Source: Acetivibrio mesophilus
GTDB taxonomy: Bacteria > Bacillota > Clostridia > Acetivibrionales > Acetivibrionaceae
DNA: 64,000 nucleotides
Assembly: GCF_004102745.1 (NCBI RefSeq)
Contig: NZ_RLII01000015.1
Location: forward strand, 1-64,000
Direction of reading: 5' to 3'
Part shown: in pieces, positions 1 to 8,634 of the stretch
Layout: every line of letters starts with the position of its first letter
Numbering within the stretch: the stretch's first letter is position 1
Notes under the pieces: generated by a model
What the model saw: only the letters and a program-made list of their open reading frames with translations
The model's database searches: none
What the model was told of the DNA's origin: nothing
Translations under genes and position numbers: made by a program

Positions 1-1
1 A

Positions 2-33
2 TGGTATCAAGGGGAAAACCGCCCTTGACACCA
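2..33. terminator. Hairpin at the left edge
   Basis: TGGT and TCAAGGG pair with CCCTTGA and ACCA across one A/C mismatch and an 8-base loop, giving an 11-bp stem. Only a short T run follows. It may end a transcript entering from outside the window; the gene it would serve is not visible. Confidence 0.4.
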
Positions 34-301
34 TTTCACCCGCCTGTTGAAGAATGGTTAAGGTTGGAATGATAAATATCATCAGGTTTCTTTAAAAAGT
101 GTTGCATTTAATATTGCAATTTAAGATCAAAAAGATATTTTCATTTTTTGATTTCCAATGTTGTAGAAGGTTTTGCTGAATTGTGAATTCAATTTTTGCT
201 GTATAGCTTGTAAAAAATTATGTCAACTTCTGCTAATATATTCTATTGATATGATTAAATCTCCTATGAGGTGAAAGTATTTAGAAAGGGCCTTATAAAA
301 G
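34..301. other. AT-rich non-coding stretch
   Basis: No convincing coding frame, RNA or repeat is seen between the edge hairpin and the terminator of the transglycosylase gene. Confidence 0.4.
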
Positions 302-336
302 GTATTCGGGTGGATAAATATCATCCACCCGAATAC
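302..336 (-). terminator. Terminator of the lytic transglycosylase gene
   Basis: A perfect 14-bp stem (302-315 with 323-336) encloses a 7-base loop. The stop codon of the minus-strand gene lies at the stem/loop edge, and a T-rich tract follows on the minus strand. Confidence 0.8.
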
Positions 337-1007
337 AGAGAGTAGTACTGCATAACTTTTTTAACGTAATTTTGGGTTTCATTAAAAGGCGGAACACCGC
401 CGTACTTGATAACGTTGTACGGTCCGGCATTATATGCTGCGAGGGCAAGAACCATATCACCGTCAAACCTTGCAAGCTGGTCCTTAATGTACCTTGTTCC
501 ACCGTCAATATTCTGTGCAATATCCCAAGGGTCAGTGACTTTCAAGGCATCGGCGGTACCCGGCATGAGCTGCATCAGACCTTGGGCACCCGAGTGGGAA
601 AGAGCATAAGGGTCAAAGCCCGATTCCTGTTTGATAATTGCTCTTATTAGATTTTTGTTGACACCGTACTTTGCAGAGGCATTGTCAATACACTGATTTA
701 TTAAATCCATGCGAGCATTTTTGTCCTCGGGAATGTATGCGGTGCTCTTTGCACGGGAAAGCTTGGCTCTTTGAACATCAAGACTTCTGTCATTGCCTTC
801 TTTGTCCACTGCTTTTGCTGTTGAAGTCGAACTGGTAGCGCCATAGGTTTCCAAGCTGAAGGTGCCGATATTTTCATTAACAGCATTGCTGCTATCCATG
901 ACCGAGTTTAACACCTTGTTGAAGCTATTGGAAGATTTGCTTAATTTAATCGGAACTCTGCTTTGAATCTCATTTAATTTTTGATTAAATATATCGCTGA
1001 CTCTCAA
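321..1007 (-). CDS. Lytic transglycosylase, SLT domain
   Basis: Predicted murein lytic transglycosylase of the soluble lytic transglycosylase (SLT) family, which cleaves the MurNAc-GlcNAc bond with formation of a 1,6-anhydro sugar. The 228-residue protein has a low-complexity N-terminal part of about 105 residues and a C-terminal SLT domain. The catalytic Glu is E128 in KQESGF, followed by [13 protein letters not shown] (140-152) and AYNAGP (191-196). No signal peptide is obvious, so the N-terminus may resemble that of flagellum- or spore-associated SLT proteins. The start is a TTG preceded by GGGTGAT; no in-frame ATG further upstream fits. It is a single gene ended by a strong hairpin. Confidence 0.88.
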   Translation of the reverse strand: MRVSDIFNQKLNEIQSRVPIKLSKSSNSFNKVLNSVMDSSNAVNENIGTFSLETYGATSSTSTAKAVDKEGNDRSLDVQRAKLSRAKSTAYIPEDKNARMDLINQCIDNASAKYGVNKNLIRAIIKQESGFDPYALSHSGAQGLMQLMPGTADALKVTDPWDIAQNIDGGTRYIKDQLARFDGDMVLALAAYNAGPYNVIKYGGVPPFNETQNYVKKVMQYYSLYSGG

Positions 1008-1174
1008 GTTTTATCACCCGTCCTGCTTTAATATTTTGATGGTAAACTATAAAACTCTATGCAATTTACATACAAAGCGTATAACTTTAAATAGAATATC
1101 GGCATCAATAACCTAGAGCATAACACCAAATGTATAAAACGGGTGAGGATCGCGAACTGGCAATTAAAAGCTAT

Positions 1175-1495
1175 CTAGCAAACTTCTTTTTTTATCCTTT
1201 TAAGAAATTTGGAGCACACCTTTTTCTTTCTGCCGTCATATTTCCGCACAGTAAATAATTGGCATATACCGACAGCCCTATCTTCTATATTGGAGGTATC
1301 GAAGATAATAAAGTGCTCACAGTCCATGCAGGTATTTATCTTCCTATTTATAGAGCAGAGAGCGGGCATAAACCTGTGTTTCGAACAAACGTAATCCGAT
1401 GACACTATTCCTTTTTCAATGCATAATATATCACTATTAATATTTATTGCGGTTCCTTTAAGACAATTGCTGCATGTTCTTTTTACTTTCTTCAA
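1175..1495 (-). CDS. Cysteine-rich hypothetical protein
   Basis: A 106-residue protein I do not recognise. It has ten cysteines, several in CxxC-like pairs (C8/C11, C56/C59), with a basic C-terminus, suggesting metal or Fe-S binding. The TTG start has a GGAGGAG ribosome binding site directly upstream, which makes translation credible. It stands alone between the transglycosylase gene and the divergent DUF402 gene. Function unknown. Confidence 0.6.
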   Translation of the reverse strand: MKKVKRTCSNCLKGTAININSDILCIEKGIVSSDYVCSKHRFMPALCSINRKINTCMDCEHFIIFDTSNIEDRAVGICQLFTVRKYDGRKKKVCSKFLKRIKKEVC

Positions 1496-1846
1496 AGTTT
1501 ACTCCTCCCAACCAAATATTACTGGAATACCTATTATCTTCGTAAAGCTAACTTAAAATCAAATAGCTTTAGCAGTTGAGACTTTGGAAATGTCAAGCGG
1601 ACATATTACCCTTCGACTCTTATATAAAAAATAGTGAAAAATGACTATATTACTAATGCAATTTTTCTGATTAATAATATTCTGATTAATAATATGTAGT
1701 TGTCTTAGCACACAATATTATAACATTAGAAAACGGCCTGTGGAAGGATGTGGGAAATAATATTCATGAATTTTGTTTCAAAAAACTGCTCATTGAGGTA
1801 TAATAGTGTAAAATACCTCGGAATAATATTTTTAAAGGAGACGGTT
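1496..1846. other. Divergent intergenic region with TATAAT box
   Basis: The region holds the ribosome binding site of the minus-strand Cys-rich gene and a TATAAT at 1799-1804, with a poor -35 (TTTCAA, 1776-1781), about 45 bases before the DUF402 start. A direct repeat of TCTGATTAATAATAT occurs near 1667-1695. Nothing else is seen. Confidence 0.4.
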
Positions 1847-2317
1847 ATGAAAAACCCAATTATATTGAGAAAAAGATACATACCCTCTGAAGTTATTGAT
1901 ATATCTGGCGACGAGCTGATTTTGAGGAATGAAGAGCTTTTGGTGACAAAGTGGAAGCCAATAAGGGAAAGGGCGGATATTTCCGGAGGGATTTCGTTTA
2001 CATTTCTAAAGGAGGGCTATAAGGCCAGTAAATTCTTTGGCCCATCCGGTGAGTTTAAATACTGGTACTGCGACATAATAAATGTTTTATATGACGAAGA
2101 GCAGGATAAATACACATTGGTGGATTTGCTTCTTGATGTGAAAATAATGCCTGACGGTCGAGTAGAAGTGCTTGATGCCGATGAACTGGCCGAGGCATTG
2201 AAGAATAATATTATAAGTATGGAGGAAGCCTGCATGTCGCTTGGTATATTGGATAAAATACTTAAGATGGCATATAGCGGCAAGTTTCCGCCGGAGATTT
2301 GTTTGAAGGATTATTAA
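1847..2317 (+). CDS. DUF402 domain protein
   Basis: A 156-residue protein resembling the DUF402/FAU-1-like fold, a group linked to RNA binding or nucleoside di/triphosphate phosphatase activity. Visible features are the central WKPIRERADISGG segment, KYWYCDIINVLYD and the acidic YTLVDLLLDVKIMPDG core typical of the family. The ATG at 1847 follows AAAGGAGACGG; the reading frame is open further upstream but without a good ribosome binding site. It sits 36 bases ahead of the PHP gene and probably shares its transcript. The exact substrate cannot be told from sequence. Confidence 0.75.
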   Translation: MKNPIILRKRYIPSEVIDISGDELILRNEELLVTKWKPIRERADISGGISFTFLKEGYKASKFFGPSGEFKYWYCDIINVLYDEEQDKYTLVDLLLDVKIMPDGRVEVLDADELAEALKNNIISMEEACMSLGILDKILKMAYSGKFPPEICLKDY

Positions 2318-2353
2318 TTGCAGCATATTAAACTATCTAAGGAGCATTTAATA

Positions 2354-3208
2354 ATGGATAAATTTGTTGACATGCATACCCACTCTGTTGCATCCGATGG
2401 TAGCATGCTTCCGTCAGAGCTTATAAGGCATGCAAAGGAAAGCGGTTTGTCGGCGGTGGCACTTACGGATCACGATACTGTCGATGGTATAAAGGAGGCC
2501 CTCGAGGAAGGCGAAAGGATTGGATTTGAGGTTGTTCCTGGGGTGGAGATAAGTCTCGATTTTGATACTGAAATGCATATGCTGGGCTACTTTTTCGGTC
2601 AAAGCTATCTTAATATTGAACCCCTCCTTAAGAGAATGAGGGCAAACAGGGAAATAAGGAATCCCAAAATTGTTGAGAAGCTTAACCGCTTGGGATTTGA
2701 TATCACCATTGATGAGGTTATAGCCGAGGCCAAGGGTAGGGTGGTGGCAAGGCCGCATATAGCAAGTGTAATGGTGAAAAAGGGCTATGTAAAAAGCGTT
2801 AGCGAAGCTTTTGAAAAGTATATTTCCAACGGCAAGCCTGCCTACGTAAAAAGGGACACGTTGACCCCGGAAGAGGGTATAAGGGCAATAAGGGATGCGG
2901 GAGGAATTCCCGTTTTGGCTCATCCCATTTACCTAGGACTTAGCCTGGAAAAGCTTGATGGGCTTATTGCAAGGTTGGTTGCGGTCGGTCTAAAAGGGAT
3001 TGAAGCATACTATGTAGATAACTCCAGTGACGATACCGGCAATCTCTTGAGGTTGGCGATAAAGCATAATATTATACCTACAGGGGGAAGCGATTTTCAC
3101 GGCAGGTTTAAGCCTGATATCAGTATAGGAAAGGGCAGGGGAAATTTGAGAGTGCCTTATGAGGTTCTTGAGAGGTTGAAAAGTATCGGAAGCTTGCAAA
3201 ATACTTAA
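2354..3208 (+). CDS. PHP-domain phosphoesterase (TrpH/RNase AM-like)
   Basis: A 284-residue PHP-family metal-dependent phosphoesterase. The metal ligands are readable in order: MHTHS at the N-terminus, LTDHDT, GVEIS, ARPHIA, LAHPI and GGSDFHG near the C-terminus. The length and motif set match the TrpH/YciV group, which hydrolyses 3',5'-nucleotide bisphosphates and trims RNA 5' ends. The ATG at 2354 has AAGGAGCATTTAATA upstream and is preferred over the in-frame TTG at 2318. It likely forms an operon with the DUF402 gene. Assignment to the family is firm; the substrate is inferred. Confidence 0.85.
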   Translation: MDKFVDMHTHSVASDGSMLPSELIRHAKESGLSAVALTDHDTVDGIKEALEEGERIGFEVVPGVEISLDFDTEMHMLGYFFGQSYLNIEPLLKRMRANREIRNPKIVEKLNRLGFDITIDEVIAEAKGRVVARPHIASVMVKKGYVKSVSEAFEKYISNGKPAYVKRDTLTPEEGIRAIRDAGGIPVLAHPIYLGLSLEKLDGLIARLVAVGLKGIEAYYVDNSSDDTGNLLRLAIKHNIIPTGGSDFHGRFKPDISIGKGRGNLRVPYEVLERLKSIGSLQNT

Positions 3209-3230
3209 ATTAAATCCCAATTCAAGGGTG

Positions 3231-3258
3231 TTGACAGATAAATTAAAAGTGGTATAAT
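3231..3258 (+). promoter_or_regulatory. Sigma-A promoter for smpB
   Basis: TTGACA (3231-3236), a 16-base spacer and TATAAT (3253-3258) with an extended TGG just before the -10 box. It lies about 100 bases ahead of smpB and may also serve ssrA. Confidence 0.75.
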
Positions 3259-3361
3259 ATTTACGAATGATGAATACACTTTGATATATGCCCTTTCTCT
3301 GTGAAGGGTTATTTTTATCCGGTCAATTTGTAACATTAAAGTGACAGGCGGTAGTATAATA

Positions 3362-3826
3362 ATGGCAAAGGAAGAAAAAAGAGTTATAGCACAAAATAGA
3401 AAAGCAAGGCATGACTATTTTATCGAACAGAGTATTGAGGCTGGCATAGTCCTGTCAGGTACTGAAGTTAAGTCGATAAGGGCTGGCAAAGTAAGTCTCA
3501 AGGATAGCTATGCCAATATTAAAAACGGTGAAGTATTCATATACGGCATGCATATTAGTCCCTATGAACAGGGTAACATATTCAATAAGGATCCTTTGAG
3601 GGACAGGAAGCTTCTTTTGCACAAAGCTGAAATAAATAAGCTTATAGGTTATATTCAGCAGAAGGGAATGACTTTAGTGCCGCTGGAAGTCTACTTTACA
3701 CACGGCAAAGTGAAGATTGAACTGGGTATAGGAAAAGGTAAGAAGCTCTACGACAAGAGAGAGGATATTGCTAAAAAGGACGCACAGAGGGAGATTGACA
3801 GAAGGCTCAAGGAGAGCTTTAAGTAG
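3362..3826 (+). CDS. smpB: SsrA-binding protein SmpB
   Basis: SmpB binds the tRNA-like end of tmRNA and brings it to stalled ribosomes for trans-translation. The 154-residue protein has the family order: N-terminal [35 protein letters not shown], and the basic C-terminal tail [19 protein letters not shown]. The start at 3362 (MAKEEKR) matches the usual family N-terminus and is preferred over the open frame upstream. The tmRNA gene begins 34 bases downstream, so the two partners are adjacent. Confidence 0.97.
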   Translation: MAKEEKRVIAQNRKARHDYFIEQSIEAGIVLSGTEVKSIRAGKVSLKDSYANIKNGEVFIYGMHISPYEQGNIFNKDPLRDRKLLLHKAEINKLIGYIQQKGMTLVPLEVYFTHGKVKIELGIGKGKKLYDKREDIAKKDAQREIDRRLKESFK

Positions 3827-3860
3827 TGAAGTTTAAGATTAATATTTGAAAATTTAATAT

Positions 3861-4246
3861 GGGGGCGTATTGGTTTCGACGGGATTGTTGAGACTTGAGT
3901 AGCGGGTAGAGGATTCTCGTTGGCCTCTTAAAAAAACGGGAAACTAAAATAAACGCTAAAAACGATAATTTCGCTTTAGCTGCTGCCTAATATAGGCGGC
4001 CCGTCAGTCCAGGGTTCCTGCGCCTTGGGTAGCTGGCGTCATTAAGTCAGGCCTTTTGAGCGGGAAGGTTAAACTCTAGAACTATCACAGTGGTAGCCTT
4101 GAGCTGTGACGGATTTTAAAGGATACTGATATCCAAAGCCTGCCCTTGGGCGTTGGGTTGAGGGAATTTTAAAATGAGGGCTGCACCCGGAGAAGCTCTT
4201 GTGGAGATGGTTTCGGACAGGGGTTCGACTCCCCTCGCCTCCACCA
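3861..4246 (+). ncRNA. ssrA: Transfer-messenger RNA
   Basis: tmRNA rescues stalled ribosomes and tags the unfinished protein for degradation. The 5' end GGGGGCGTATTGGTTTCGAC pairs with the 3' acceptor strand CGCCTCC, and the T arm GGGGTTCGACTCCCC and the encoded CCA are present. The tag frame ends at a TAA at 3988-3990. The codons before it read AKNDNFALAAA if translation resumes at GCT 3955; the exact resume codon is inferred. The order smpB-ssrA agrees with the assignment. Confidence 0.95.
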
Positions 4247-4249
4247 GCA

Positions 4250-4283
4250 AAAGTCACTAATATAGTGGCTTTTATTATTTTTA
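4250..4283 (+). terminator. Terminator of ssrA
   Basis: AAAGTCACT (4250-4258) pairs with AGTGGCTTT (4264-4272) over 9 bp with one G-U pair, followed by a T-rich tract. Confidence 0.75.
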
Positions 4284-4300
4284 CGGATTAGATATTTATA

Positions 4301-4430
4301 CCTTAGTAACAACTCATTTCTATATTATTGGCGCTGCTTAGGAATTATTCGAACAGGAAAGTATCCCCCAAATACGCAGTTATCAGTGAGTGGAAAAATA
4401 ATAGTTATAGACATCTGGATAGTTTCCATA
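4301..4430 (+). pseudogene. Decayed partial copy of the downstream ComEC-like gene
   Basis: Two blocks resemble parts of the gene at 4572-5858. The first, about 4301-4361, corresponds to about 5298-5352 (shared GGAATTAT.CGAAC.GGAAA). The second, about 4368-4430, corresponds to about 5450-5508 (shared TACGCAGTTATCAG, AATAATAGTTAT, ACATC.GGATAG). Roughly 95 bases of the parent are missing between the blocks and the frame is broken. This is a relic of a tandem duplication. Confidence 0.65.
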
Positions 4431-4571
4431 ATAACATGTATAATAAATGTTATTGTAAAGTTTTTATAAGATAATAGATAGAATAAATACATGAAATAGA
4501 ATAAGTGTTGTTAAGCAAGTTAATGAATATATTAAATTAGTACAGCCAAAAAATTTTTAGGGGCGTTTATT

Positions 4572-5858
4572 ATGCGTAGGTCTTCCAACAGAAACAGGGA
4601 TTGCCGGTACTATATTAGACCTGGATACCTTGTTCAAGTTTTACTTATTACTGCTTTTATTATATTATCGGGGTGTGGTGTTGATAGTAGGGAATCCAAT
4701 AGTGATCGTTCAACAGTAATGTCAGAAGGAACTCATGCCGATAATGACAATTCTACATCTATTGATATAACCAAAATACCACAATCATCTCATAGTCTGA
4801 ATACGCCACAGAAATTCGTTAAATCACAACAATCAGATACAATAGAAAATAGTGTTTTGAATGATCAACTGCAAATAACATTTCTTGATGTCGGGCAGGC
4901 AGACTCAATCCTTATATCGCAAGGCCAACGCTACATGCTTATTGATGCCGGAAATAATGCCGATGAGGAGCTGGTGGTTAATTATCTCAAAAGCAAAGGA
5001 ATAGGTAAGCTGGACTATGTGATTGGAACCCATGCCCATGAAGACCATATCGGCGGCCTTGATGCCGTCATTAACGATTTTGAAATAGGCAAAGTTTTAA
5101 TGCCAAAGCAAATAAGTACAACAAAGACTTTTGAGGATGTATTGGTTGCAATAAAGAATAAAGGTATGAAGGTTACTACTCCTAAAGTCGGAGATGTTTA
5201 TGAACTTGGTAAGGCAAAGTGGACTATTTTAGCCCCAAATAAGGAAAAATACGAGAATATCAATAACTCTTCGCTAGTGGTCCGGATGACCTTTGGCAAT
5301 AACTCCTTTATATTTATGGGCGATGCTGAGGAATTATCCGAACGGGAAATTTTATCAAATAACCTTGAAATACAATCAGACTTAATAAAAATTGGACATC
5401 ATGGAAGCGGTTCATCTACTACAGCTCTTTTTCTAAAGAAAGTTTCCGCGAAGTACGCAGTTATCAGCGTAGGGAAAGATAATAGTTATGGACATCCGGA
5501 TAGCCTCATATTAAATCGACTTAAGACCTTTGGAGTAGAAGTGTTTCGCACAGATGAAATTGGAACTATTGTTGTAACCAGTGATGGTGACACAATAAAA
5601 TTTGACAAGAACGCTTCAGCCATAAAAGAGCAAGCGCCACCCGTGGAAAGTAAAGCACCAAATACACATTCAAGTGTCGTAACGAGCTCACCCGAGAAGA
5701 CAGAAATAAAGGAAATCACGGTCTATATAACAAAAAACGAAGAAAAATACCATGCGGCAGGCTGTAGCTATCTAAGAAAAAGCAGTATTCCCATAGAATT
5801 ATTTGATGCAAAGAACAGCGGATATACACCTTGCAGTAGGTGTAATCCACCAAGATAG
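4572..5858 (+). CDS. ComEC-like metallo-hydrolase lipoprotein
   Basis: A 428-residue lipoprotein with a metallo-beta-lactamase fold related to the C-terminal hydrolase of ComEC. A hydrophobic segment ends in the lipobox LSGC, with C35 as lipidation site. A Ser/Thr/Asn-rich linker follows. The hydrolase begins at QITFLDVGQADSIL (101-114) and has metal ligands in HAHEDHIGG (H154, H156, D158, H159) and GHHGSG. The last 40 residues hold YHAAGCSYL and PCSRCNPP, a small Cys-rich module often found at the end of secreted nucleases. It is probably a surface nuclease or phosphodiesterase. The DUF3006 gene 10 bases downstream is a usual partner. Confidence 0.85.
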   Translation: MRRSSNRNRDCRYYIRPGYLVQVLLITAFIILSGCGVDSRESNSDRSTVMSEGTHADNDNSTSIDITKIPQSSHSLNTPQKFVKSQQSDTIENSVLNDQLQITFLDVGQADSILISQGQRYMLIDAGNNADEELVVNYLKSKGIGKLDYVIGTHAHEDHIGGLDAVINDFEIGKVLMPKQISTTKTFEDVLVAIKNKGMKVTTPKVGDVYELGKAKWTILAPNKEKYENINNSSLVVRMTFGNNSFIFMGDAEELSEREILSNNLEIQSDLIKIGHHGSGSSTTALFLKKVSAKYAVISVGKDNSYGHPDSLILNRLKTFGVEVFRTDEIGTIVVTSDGDTIKFDKNASAIKEQAPPVESKAPNTHSSVVTSSPEKTEIKEITVYITKNEEKYHAAGCSYLRKSSIPIELFDAKNSGYTPCSRCNPPR

Positions 5859-5868
5859 GAGGATGATT

Positions 5869-6081
5869 ATGAGATTAATTGTAGATAGGTTTGAAGGTGA
5901 TTTTGCTGTGTGCGAAAATGATAACAAAGAAATGATTAATATTAGTAAGTCAAAATTGCCCCCGGATGTCAAAGAGGGAGATGTTCTACTGAAAATAGAT
6001 GACAAATATATAATTGACACTGAAGAGACGGAAGCCAGGAAGCAAAAAATATCGAATATGCTTGACGACCTTTGGGAGTAA
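5869..6081 (+). CDS. DUF3006 family protein
   Basis: A 70-residue acidic protein of the DUF3006 type: MRLIVDRFEGDFAVCE at the start, then LPPDVKEGDVLLKIDD. The family regularly follows ComEC-like metallo-hydrolase genes, as here. The ATG at 5869 follows TAGGAGGATGATT closely. It is probably co-transcribed with the hydrolase; role unknown. Confidence 0.8.
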   Translation: MRLIVDRFEGDFAVCENDNKEMINISKSKLPPDVKEGDVLLKIDDKYIIDTEETEARKQKISNMLDDLWE

Positions 6082-6177
6082 TTTTGGACATATAAGAGAC
6101 CGTTTCTTAAGGTTTACAGAATATAACTCCGAACTAGCTTTCCAATCTACCCCAATACTGGAACATCAATTGGCAGA

Positions 6178-6360
6178 GTGCTAGAACCCAATTCTTATAG
6201 CTTTGAATCCGCTGCGGCCTCTCCTACCGCAACACTTACAGTAGAGGGAATACTAATTGCCACTTTTGCATCTGTACAAGAGGCAGTAGATGCGGTTACG
6301 ACTACTCCAGGAAGCAACTTTATGTTGATGTTAAATATAAATAATTATAATGGAGCATAG
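6178..6360 (+). CDS. Possible short hypothetical or remnant ORF
   Basis: A 60-codon frame starting with GTG, without a clear ribosome binding site. The product is Ser/Ala/Thr-rich and looks like a piece of an extracellular repeat domain (TLTVEGILIATFASVQEA). It may be a fragment of a larger surface protein rather than a gene. Confidence 0.25.
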   Translation: MLEPNSYSFESAAASPTATLTVEGILIATFASVQEAVDAVTTTPGSNFMLMLNINNYNGA

Positions 6361-6403
6361 CACTCACTACACGGTGGTGCATTTTTCTGTATTTGCACAG
6401 AAC

Positions 6404-6432
6404 TTGACTGGTGAGTCAATAAAATATATAAT
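6404..6432 (+). promoter_or_regulatory. TetR-gene promoter with operator over the -35 box
   Basis: TTGACT (6404-6409) and TATAAT (6427-6432) are separated by 17 bases. The -35 box is the left arm of a perfect inverted repeat TTGACT-GGTG-AGTCAA (6404-6419). Confidence 0.75.
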
Positions 6433-6445
6433 AGATTTATAGAGT

Positions 6446-6461
6446 TTGACTAACTAGTCAA
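6446..6461 (+). promoter_or_regulatory. Second TetR-type operator
   Basis: TTGACT-AACT-AGTCAA is the same inverted repeat as at 6404-6419, with centres exactly 42 bp apart. It covers the expected start of the transcript, just ahead of the ribosome binding site. Confidence 0.7.
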
Positions 6462-6474
6462 TGTGGAGGCGTAT

Positions 6475-7116
6475 ATGGTAAGAGATGCATTTAAGAAATT
6501 ATCGGAGGATAAGAAAAATACTATTATTAAAAGCGGGATAACTGAATTTTCAAAGAAATCCTATTCAGAAGCAAGTACAGATGAAATAACGAAAAATAGC
6601 GGTATATCTAAGGGGATACTCTTTCACTACTTCGGAAGCAAAAAAGAATTCTATTGTTATTGTCTGCAACAGGCCTTAGAACGACTTATTACAGAACAGC
6701 TGGAGCATAAAGAAAATGATTTTTATGAAATTATCTTTTCCTTTATGGAGGAGAAATTCAGCGTGTGCCGCAAGTTTCCGGAGGAGATGCGGTTTGTAAA
6801 CATGGCAGCACGAGAAACAAATAGTCAGGTCTTTGAGCAAAGAAATGAAGTTCTAGCAAAGTATATGAAAAAAGTCAAGGAAAAATCAGCTAAAGTAATG
6901 GCTAAGGCCGTGGCAACCCTCAATCTGAAAGAATCAAATACAAAGAAAATAACAGAAGCGTTTATCTTGTACACCGGAGCAATTATTAACAGATATTTGG
7001 AGGTATATAAAGAGGCGCCGGATCAATTCTTTCAACAATCAGAAGAGATAAAAGCGGAAATAAGAGAGTATATGGACTTTTTATTATACGGTGTAGTGAA
7101 GGGGGAAGGGGAATGA
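6475..7116 (+). CDS. TetR/AcrR family regulator
   Basis: A 213-residue one-component repressor. The N-terminal helix-turn-helix covers about residues 10-55, with TDEITKNSGISKGILFHYFGSKKEFY as the recognition part; the rest is a helical ligand and dimer domain. The ATG at 6475 follows GTGGAGGCGTAT. Two identical inverted repeats at its own promoter suggest autorepression. It overlaps the next gene by 4 bases (ATGA), so the ligase-like gene is probably its main target. The ligand may be a fatty acid or acyl-CoA (inference). Confidence 0.88.
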   Translation: MVRDAFKKLSEDKKNTIIKSGITEFSKKSYSEASTDEITKNSGISKGILFHYFGSKKEFYCYCLQQALERLITEQLEHKENDFYEIIFSFMEEKFSVCRKFPEEMRFVNMAARETNSQVFEQRNEVLAKYMKKVKEKSAKVMAKAVATLNLKESNTKKITEAFILYTGAIINRYLEVYKEAPDQFFQQSEEIKAEIREYMDFLLYGVVKGEGE

Positions 7117-8477
7117 AGAAAACTGGGATCATTAAAGCTATGATGCTATGTTGGAAGTATGAAAAAATGAGCGATGCTAAAAAGTCAAGTATACGCCAAG
7201 AACGGCTTCATAAGCTTGTAAGTTATGCAAAACAGTATAGCCCCTATTACAAAGAGCGATATAAAAACTTAGGGGATAAGTTCGAGCTCTCAGATTTACC
7301 GCCGACAAATAAGAGGGAGCTGATGGCTCATTTCGATGAGTGGGTAACGGACCGTTCTATAAAGCTGTCAGATATAAATGAATTTATGAAAGACCTTGAT
7401 AATATTGGGCGCAAACTAAAGGGGGATTACCTGGTGTTTACCACCAGCGGGTCAACAGGCGATCCGCTGGTAATGCTTTGCGATAGAAATACCAATAATG
7501 TGATGGGTGGAATTAGCGCGACACGAACTTTCGCTAGAAAACAAGATATGAAAGCATTTTTAAAGTCCAGAAAAAAGACAATAGGAGTATTTGCAACAGG
7601 TGGATTCTATTTGGGCAACAGTTCGGTACGCTCAAGATTACTGGCGATGCCTTGGAAGAAAAGGCAGATGGCCGTGACGAGTGCGCTGTTGCCTATATCC
7701 CAGATAGTAAATGAACTGAATGATTTTCAACCTGCGATGCTTGGAGGATATCCAACTATTTTGGAACTCCTTATTGATGAACAAAAAAGTGGTCGTCTGA
7801 ATATAAAGCCTGTGATTATTATGACTGGTGGTGAGTATTTGGGTGACTCTCTGCGTGAAAAACTATCGGAGGCCTTTAAATGTTATGTTCAGACCAGTTA
7901 TTCCTGTACAGAAGCAGGAACGATTGCGTGTGAATGTACAGAACGTCATTTTCATATCAATGACGATTGGGTAATTGTTGAACCTGTTGATAAGAATAAT
8001 AAACCGGTTTCCAATGGCATCCAGTCCGATAAAATTCTCCTAACAAACCTATTTAATTATACTCAGCCATTTATTCGTTATGAGGTTACTGACCGTGTAG
8101 TAATGCATCATGAGCCTTGTCCATGCGGCAATCCATCTCCATGGTTGACTTTAGAGGGACGTACTGATGATATTGTCACATTTTTCGAGGAAGGGAAAGA
8201 AATAAAAATTGCTCCTCTTGCCATATATGCAGTACTGAAAGAGGTAAATAATCTTCAAAGATTCCAAGTCGTGGTTCATAAGAATAATAAAATAGAATTA
8301 AGAATTAATTTGAAAAACGGATATAACAAAGAAGAAGTATTTCAATCGGCTTGTTTGGCTTTAACAGAGTTTCTTGCATCCCATGATATTGAACATGTTG
8401 AGATTTCTCTTTCTAAAGAAGAACCAAAGCAGCATCCTAAAAGTGGTAAGTTTAAACATATAATAAACAAGCAATGA
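7113..8477 (+). CDS. PaaK/CapK-like adenylate-forming ligase
   Basis: A 454-residue protein of the phenylacetate-CoA ligase / coenzyme F390 synthetase-like branch of the AMP-binding superfamily. The phosphate-binding loop reads TTSGSTGDPL (about 108-117), followed by GGYPTI, the SYSCTEAG adenine motif and a PCPCGNPSPWLTLEGRTDD hinge with a CPCG Cys pair. These enzymes activate a carboxylate with ATP. It is translationally coupled to the TetR regulator. Substrate unknown; a second, more typical PaaK-like protein lies at 57806-59140. Confidence 0.8.
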   Translation: MKKTGIIKAMMLCWKYEKMSDAKKSSIRQERLHKLVSYAKQYSPYYKERYKNLGDKFELSDLPPTNKRELMAHFDEWVTDRSIKLSDINEFMKDLDNIGRKLKGDYLVFTTSGSTGDPLVMLCDRNTNNVMGGISATRTFARKQDMKAFLKSRKKTIGVFATGGFYLGNSSVRSRLLAMPWKKRQMAVTSALLPISQIVNELNDFQPAMLGGYPTILELLIDEQKSGRLNIKPVIIMTGGEYLGDSLREKLSEAFKCYVQTSYSCTEAGTIACECTERHFHINDDWVIVEPVDKNNKPVSNGIQSDKILLTNLFNYTQPFIRYEVTDRVVMHHEPCPCGNPSPWLTLEGRTDDIVTFFEEGKEIKIAPLAIYAVLKEVNNLQRFQVVVHKNNKIELRINLKNGYNKEEVFQSACLALTEFLASHDIEHVEISLSKEEPKQHPKSGKFKHIINKQ

Positions 8478-8634
8478 ACAACCTAGAGGGATATTAATAG
8501 CTTTGAAATAACTAAGAATATATGATAATATAATTATTAATGATATTCTCCATAAAAAATTCAGAAGAATGATTATAAAAATTTATGATTAATTTAGCTA
8601 TTATTTAATCATGTATAGTTGGAAGGGATTATAT

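Noticed and set aside
4069-4257. Minus-strand frame of 62 codons across the 3' half of ssrA
   Set aside because: It is a shadow of tmRNA; the RNA ends and T arm explain this sequence.
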